Virus record (IMG/VR): IMGVR_UViG_3300008261_003981
Location: 9,477 to 35,121 of that record
DNA: 25,645 nt
Reading direction: 5' to 3' (one strand)
DNA from: a virus
Part shown: positions 24,921 through 25,645 of the stretch, in pieces
Layout of the letters: every line of letters begins with the position of its first letter
Position numbering within the stretch: position 1 is the stretch's first letter
Position numbers and translations under genes: made by a program
The notes under the pieces: model-generated
What the model saw: the letters and a program-made list of their open reading frames with translations, nothing else
What the model was told of the DNA's origin: nothing
The model's database searches: none

Positions 24921-25361
24921 ATGCCACGTACACTACAATTTAAACGATACGGTTCAGAAACATTAGCCAATACAACTGGTGCCAATGGTGAATTAATTAT
25001 TAATAGTACCAATAAAACTTTAACTGTTCATGATGGTATAACTCCTGGTGGATTTACACTATTGAATGAAGCAATTGAAATAGACATTGATCAATATGCT
25101 CGTAATACTGCCAACAGTAAATTGTCGTTAAGTGGTGGTACTGTAACAGGTAATTTGGCCGTAACAAATACAATAACTTCTTCAAACATTGTTTCAAGTA
25201 ACACAATCACTTCAAACAATTTAACAGTTACAGGCCTTTTTTCTGTTGATGGTGTTATATTACAATGGCATACACCAATACCTCTAACATCTAAAGGTGA
25301 TCCAGGTGATAAAGCAGGATTTATTGCAATCGATAATGACAAAATATATCGTTGTGTATAA
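24921..25361 (+). CDS. Small fibre/virion protein with Mtd-like N-terminus; premature stop
   Basis: The product has 146 residues to TAA 25359-25361. Residues 1-50 (LQFKRYGSETLANTTGANGE, then TLTVHDGITPGGFTLL) are the Mtd-like attachment domain. GGTVTGNLAVTNTI is the fibre beta motif. The C-terminal module TSKGDPGDKAGFIAIDNDKIYRCV is one that in related phages continues with N-Y-x-x-G-T-x-x-I-W. Here the same frame continues after the stop with NYTNGTNDIWRYINFTGGTW to a second stop at 25425-25427. So the gene appears cut 22 codons short by a nonsense codon, or is read through. An AAGG site precedes the ATG. Structural role inferred. Confidence 0.65.
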   Translation: MPRTLQFKRYGSETLANTTGANGELIINSTNKTLTVHDGITPGGFTLLNEAIEIDIDQYARNTANSKLSLSGGTVTGNLAVTNTITSSNIVSSNTITSNNLTVTGLFSVDGVILQWHTPIPLTSKGDPGDKAGFIAIDNDKIYRCV

Positions 25362-25427
25362 AATTATACCAATGGAACTAATGACATTTGGCGATATATA
25401 AATTTTACTGGCGGCACTTGGGGTTAA
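25362..25427 (+). pseudogene. In-frame C-terminal extension beyond the TAA stop
   Basis: The 21 codons before the second stop (TAA 25425-25427) lie in the same frame as the upstream gene and complete its C-terminal module (NYTNGTNDIWRYIN). They have no start codon of their own. Confidence 0.55.
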
Positions 25428-25443
25428 TTAAAAGCAAAATACT

Positions 25444-25645
25444 ATGAATAACTTGAATAAAACTTTGGCCGATGTTTTTGACATTGCACCTATACCAGAA
25501 GAAAAGAAAGAAAAGCTTCCGGTGTTACAAACACATTACAACGAACCTGATTTAAAACAGGACCTCACGGATGCATACCAACAATCAAGAGAAAACCTTC
25601 AAGGCCTTATTGACCAAGGCCAAGAAGCAATGCACGAAATACTTA
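25444..25645 (+). CDS. gp16: T4 gp16-like small terminase subunit, N-terminal part
   Basis: The first 67 residues are in the window. LADVFDIAPIPEE near the start and DAYQQSRENLQGLIDQGQEA at about 43-62 match the conserved N-terminus of gp16, where Y-x-x-x-R-x-N-L-x-x-L-I-x-x-G-x-E-A is the family signature. The small terminase recognises concatemeric DNA and regulates the gp17 packaging motor. Its position after gp13-gp14-gp15 is the usual order. No strong ribosome site is visible. A near-consensus late element (TATAAATT, 25397-25404) lies 39 nt upstream. Confidence 0.85.
   Translation, partial: MNNLNKTLADVFDIAPIPEEKKEKLPVLQTHYNEPDLKQDLTDAYQQSRENLQGLIDQGQEAMHEIL

Noticed and set aside
25397-25404. 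TATAAATT as a late promoter for gp16
   Set aside because: It has one mismatch to the consensus and lies within the conserved coding extension; in an AT-rich genome this is weak evidence on its own.

Overview
The window is a 25.6-kb piece of an AT-rich, tightly packed, one-strand genome from a T4-like marine myovirus, of the cyanophage/pelagiphage type. The evidence is a co-linear run of neck genes gp13, gp14 and gp15 followed by the start of the small terminase subunit gp16, several T4-type late promoter elements (TATAAATA) just upstream of virion genes, and fibre modules that recur in marine T4-like phages. No photosynthesis genes, tRNAs, integrase or reverse transcriptase are visible. The host cannot be read from the sequence; a low-GC marine bacterium is a reasonable guess.

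Layout. (1) 1-57: the C-terminal tail of an A-type Fe-S carrier (IscA/HesB-like). (2) 112-12435: a block of virion appendage genes. Long fibre proteins here are built from a heptad Ala-Asn repeat (consensus A-N-x-A-[F/Y]-x-x) punctuated by compact beta modules. One of these genes (4444-5942) is split by a frame-breaking deletion. (3) 12444-13935: a fibre-like protein with IPT/TIG, Ig-like and seven-bladed RCC1 propeller parts, whose N-terminus is out of frame. (4) 14044-20266: a glycan and sulfate cassette. It encodes a sulfotransferase-TPR-GT9 fusion, a small hypothetical protein, a GT25 glycosyltransferase, a SAM methyltransferase, a GT2-type glycosyltransferase, a UDP-galactopyranose mutase and an APS kinase-nucleotidyltransferase fusion. 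From the GT25 gene onward the genes overlap and look translationally coupled. (5) 20326-22062: an intact paralogue of the RCC1 fibre, so the cassette is bracketed by two homologous fibre genes. (6) 22168-25645: gp13, gp14, gp15, a small fibre/virion protein with an in-frame stop near its end, and the partial gp16.

How the genes may work together (inference). The kinase fusion could supply PAPS, the sulfotransferase would spend it, and UDP-galactopyranose mutase would supply UDP-galactofuranose to the adjoining glycosyltransferases. The cassette therefore reads as a self-supplied route to a sulfated, possibly Galf-containing and methylated glycan, placed on the virion fibres or on the host envelope. 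The GT2/mutase junction carries a correctly phased A_AAA_AAC slippery heptamer inside an unusually long 58-nt overlap, which could give a fused GT-mutase by -1 frameshifting.

Caution: four lesions (a 58-nt net loss in one fibre gene, a frame break in the first RCC1 gene, a perfect 111-bp tandem duplication, and a nonsense codon) occur in 25 kb. Most lie at or near repeated modules, so assembly error is a live alternative to real variation.
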